NCBI GenBank assembly: GCA_963735065.1
Contig: CAVTJL010000005.1
Location: forward strand, 12,389 to 76,388
Reading direction: 5' to 3'
Origin: CAVTJL01 sp963735065
GTDB taxonomy: Bacteria > Pseudomonadota > Alphaproteobacteria > Geminicoccales > Geminicoccaceae
Length of the DNA: 64,000 nucleotides
How positions within the stretch are numbered: position 1 is the stretch's first letter; the number at the start of each line of letters is the position of its first letter. A model generated the notes under the pieces. It saw nothing but the letters and a program-made list of their open reading frames with translations. It made no database searches and was not told the origin of the DNA. This document shows positions 62,415 to 64,000 of this stretch, piece by piece. A program made the position numbers and the translations under genes.

Positions 62415-62888
62415 CTAGGAGCGCTCCTGACTGGGGACGGGCTCGGGCCAGAAGGCTCGGTCCTCCACCTCCTCGAGCGTGAACGGATTATCCTTGGGAA
62501 AGGTCTCGAGCGGCAGGTCGCTGTCGTCGGCTGCCAGCTCGCGAGCGCCTTCATAGGCCCGCCCAAGCTCGGCCTGACGCTTCGGCTTCACGCCGGGGTT
62601 GCGCCAGACGAGATCGGCGATGTGACGACGCTGCGTGTTGATGGTGCCGCGCCAGCTGCTGCTACGTGCCTCCGGCTGGTACCGCCACTTGAGGAGATGG
62701 GCCACGAGGATCGTGTAGCGTGAGTAGAGCTCACGCAACAGCGAGATGCCCATATCCTCGACCTCCTCGGCGAGATGCTCCCAATCGGCATCGCCGGGGG
62801 CGTTGAGGCGCAGCTCGGCGGCGCGGCGCAGGACGGCCGCCTGCTCCTGCGTCCAGCTGTAGAAGTCCTCCTCGTAGAGCGTGCTCAT
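62415..62888 (-). CDS. DUF29 protein inserted in the purine operon
   Basis: 157 residues: YEEDFYSWTQEQAAVLRRAA, WEHLAEEVEDMG, LREL, then LLKWRYQPEARSSSW. These are the DUF29 hallmarks, widespread in cyanobacteria and found in some alphaproteobacteria; its function is unknown. It lies between purS (16 bp upstream) and purQ (start two bases before its last codon's end), in the same direction, so it must be on the purine transcript. The usual operon has purS next to purQ. It could be a neutral insertion or a modulator of the PurLQS complex. Confidence 0.88.
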   Translation of the reverse strand: MSTLYEEDFYSWTQEQAAVLRRAAELRLNAPGDADWEHLAEEVEDMGISLLRELYSRYTILVAHLLKWRYQPEARSSSWRGTINTQRRHIADLVWRNPGVKPKRQAELGRAYEGARELAADDSDLPLETFPKDNPFTLEEVEDRAFWPEPVPSQERS

Positions 62889-62904
62889 GAGCGGGCTCCG
62901 CGAG

Positions 62905-63144
62905 CTAGTCGAGATGGATGCGATAGCTCTCGATCACCGGGTTGGCGAGCAGCTTCTCGCACATCGCGCGCGCCTTGGCCTCGGCGGTGGCGGCATCGGC
63001 CGCGTCGAGATCGAGCTCGATCACCTTGGTCCGCCGCACCCCCTTCACCCCGTCGAAGCCCAGACCCTTGAGCGAGCGCTCGATCGCCACCGCCTCCGGA
63101 TCGAGCACGCCCGGCCGGAAGCCGATCTCGACCCTGGCCTTCAC
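62905..63144 (-). CDS. purS: Phosphoribosylformylglycinamidine synthase subunit PurS
   Basis: 79 residues from GTG 63144: ARVEIGFRPGVLDPEAVAIE, SLKGLGFDGVKGVRRTKVIE, then MCEKLLANPVIESYRI. PurS bridges PurL and PurQ and helps ammonia pass between them. The start overlaps the purC stop by four bases. Normal length. Confidence 0.95.
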   Translation of the reverse strand: MKARVEIGFRPGVLDPEAVAIERSLKGLGFDGVKGVRRTKVIELDLDAADAATAEAKARAMCEKLLANPVIESYRIHLD

Positions 63145-63905
63145 TGCAGCGTCTCCGGCCCCTTGAGGTCGCGCGGCCCCGCCTCGGGCAGGATGCCGAG
63201 CCGCCGCGCGATCTCCGCATAGCCCTCCTGGACGTTGCCGAGGTCGCGGCGGAAGCGGTCCTTGTCGAGCTTCTCGTTGGTCCGGGAGTCCCAAAGGCGG
63301 CAATTGTCGGGGCTGATCTCGTCGGCCAGCACGATGCGCATGTCCTCCTCCTCCCAGAGGCGGCCATACTCGAGCTTGAGGTCGACGAGCTTGAGCCCGA
63401 CGCCGATGAAGAGCCCGGTGAGGAAATCGTTGATGCGGAGCGTGAGGTTCAAGATCTCGTCGAGCTCCTGGTAGCTCGCCCAGCCGAAGGCCGTGACGTG
63501 CTCCTCGCTCACCATCGGATCGTTCAGCTCGTCGGACTTGTAATAGTACTCGACGATCGAGCGGGGCAGGGCCGCCCCTTCCTCCATGCCGAAGCGCTGG
63601 GCCAGGGAGCCGGCGGCGACGTTTCTTACCACCACCTCGATCGGGATGATCTCGACCTCGCGGATCAGCTGCTCGCGCATGTTGAGCCGGCGGACGAAAT
63701 GCGTGGGCACCCCCACCTCGCCCAGCCGCATCATGAGGTACTCGGAGATGCGGTTGTTCAGCACCCCTTTGCCGGTGATGATGCCATGCTTCTTGTTGTT
63801 GAAAGCGGTGGCGTCATCCTTGAAGTACTGGATCAGGGTGCCGGGCTCGGGGCCTTCGAAAAGGACCTTCGCCTTGCCCTCGTAGACCTGCCTGCGCCGG
63901 GCCAT
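63141..63905 (-). CDS. purC: SAICAR synthetase
   Basis: 254 residues from ATG 63905. Ligates aspartate to CAIR with ATP. Conserved blocks: RRRQVYEGKAKVLFEG, YFKDDATAFN, KKHGIITGKGVLNNRISEYL, RNVAAGSLAQRFGMEEGAAL, EEDMRIVLADEISPDNCRLW. A ten-residue extension to 63935 lacks family sequence, and a GGTGG precedes 63905. A TATAAG on the minus strand at 63992-63997 could be the -10 of the operon promoter; its -35 would lie outside the window. Confidence 0.96.
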   Translation of the reverse strand: MARRRQVYEGKAKVLFEGPEPGTLIQYFKDDATAFNNKKHGIITGKGVLNNRISEYLMMRLGEVGVPTHFVRRLNMREQLIREVEIIPIEVVVRNVAAGSLAQRFGMEEGAALPRSIVEYYYKSDELNDPMVSEEHVTAFGWASYQELDEILNLTLRINDFLTGLFIGVGLKLVDLKLEYGRLWEEEDMRIVLADEISPDNCRLWDSRTNEKLDKDRFRRDLGNVQEGYAEIARRLGILPEAGPRDLKGPETLQ

Positions 63906-64000
63906 TTGCCACCACCGAGCCGGATGCTGGGACACGAAAATCGGCGCCCTCGACGAGCGCCGATCCTGCCCGATCTCGTCCGGGCGGGCTTCTTATAGAC

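Noticed and set aside
1..64000. tRNA, rRNA, CRISPR arrays, prophage genes or a replication origin
   Set aside because: Looked for and not seen; the only mobile trace is the doubtful IS66 scrap at 370-465.

Overview
This is a GC-rich (roughly 70%) chromosomal window that reads as an alphaproteobacterium, probably from the Rhodospirillales/Geminicoccales side. The assignment is an inference from gene order and codon use: purC-purS-purQ-purL-bolA-grxD near rpsD, an ArsR/methyltransferase-metF-metH block, MlaA/MlaC, a CbrA-like symporter-kinase, and several TRAP and Tat-exported proteins. No rRNA, tRNA or CRISPR array was seen.

Layout. 1-3.9 kb: end of a NUDIX gene, a possible IS66 scrap, a class III adenylate cyclase with TPRs, and a scar that joins a truncated MFS gene to a truncated, frameshifted aldo/keto reductase. 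4-7.7 kb: a divergent MFS/LysR pair, then a parDE toxin-antitoxin module bracketed by a 102-bp direct repeat derived from yciI. 7.7-13.2 kb: a methionine/SAM-cycle operon (ArsR-methyltransferase, metF, metH). 13.4-18.1 kb: mlaA and mlaC, then an antiparallel two-component set (SSS-type sensor kinase, small membrane protein, single-domain receiver). 18.3-28.3 kb: an island of large secreted proteins, all on the minus strand. It holds two paralogues of an unrecognised family, a protein with three Ig-like repeats, and a frameshifted serine beta-lactamase-like protein with an SH3-like domain and seven such repeats. 28.8-37.7 kb: a YcaQ-type DNA glycosylase, an SDR, a SleB-type hydrolase, an MFS carrier, a DUF421 protein, glgX (frameshifted), a GlcG/HbpS-type protein and a membrane protein. 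37.9-40.7 kb: a TetR gene with a cyclase and a methyltransferase, both preceded by the same 43-bp element. 40.8-45.9 kb: a decaying Fe3+/polyamine-type ABC importer and an intact mannonate-dehydratase-like enolase. 46-50.8 kb: LysR, amidohydrolase and TRAP transporter. 50.9-57 kb: a tight five-gene operon built around an animal-type haem peroxidase. 57.2-64 kb: rpsD, a DUF3108 gene, and the purine operon with grxD and bolA.

The most promising undescribed system is the 50.9-57 kb operon. It contains a fatty-acid alpha-dioxygenase/cyclooxygenase-like haem peroxidase, a short protein with a CYP74-like cysteine motif, an old yellow enzyme with a four-cysteine motif, a membrane-anchored di-haem cytochrome c and a small membrane protein. 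These are separated by a few bases or overlap. The set resembles, in kind, the plant oxylipin sequence (dioxygenase, P450-like rearrangement, OPR-type reduction). That function is inference.

A caution runs through the whole window. Many otherwise well-conserved genes (metH, glgX, the beta-lactamase, tetR, the cyclase, the methyltransferase, the ABC genes) carry single-base frameshifts, densest at 38-44.6 kb. Two in-frame TAG codons in the ABC permease argue for some real decay, but consensus errors in the assembly could explain much of the rest.
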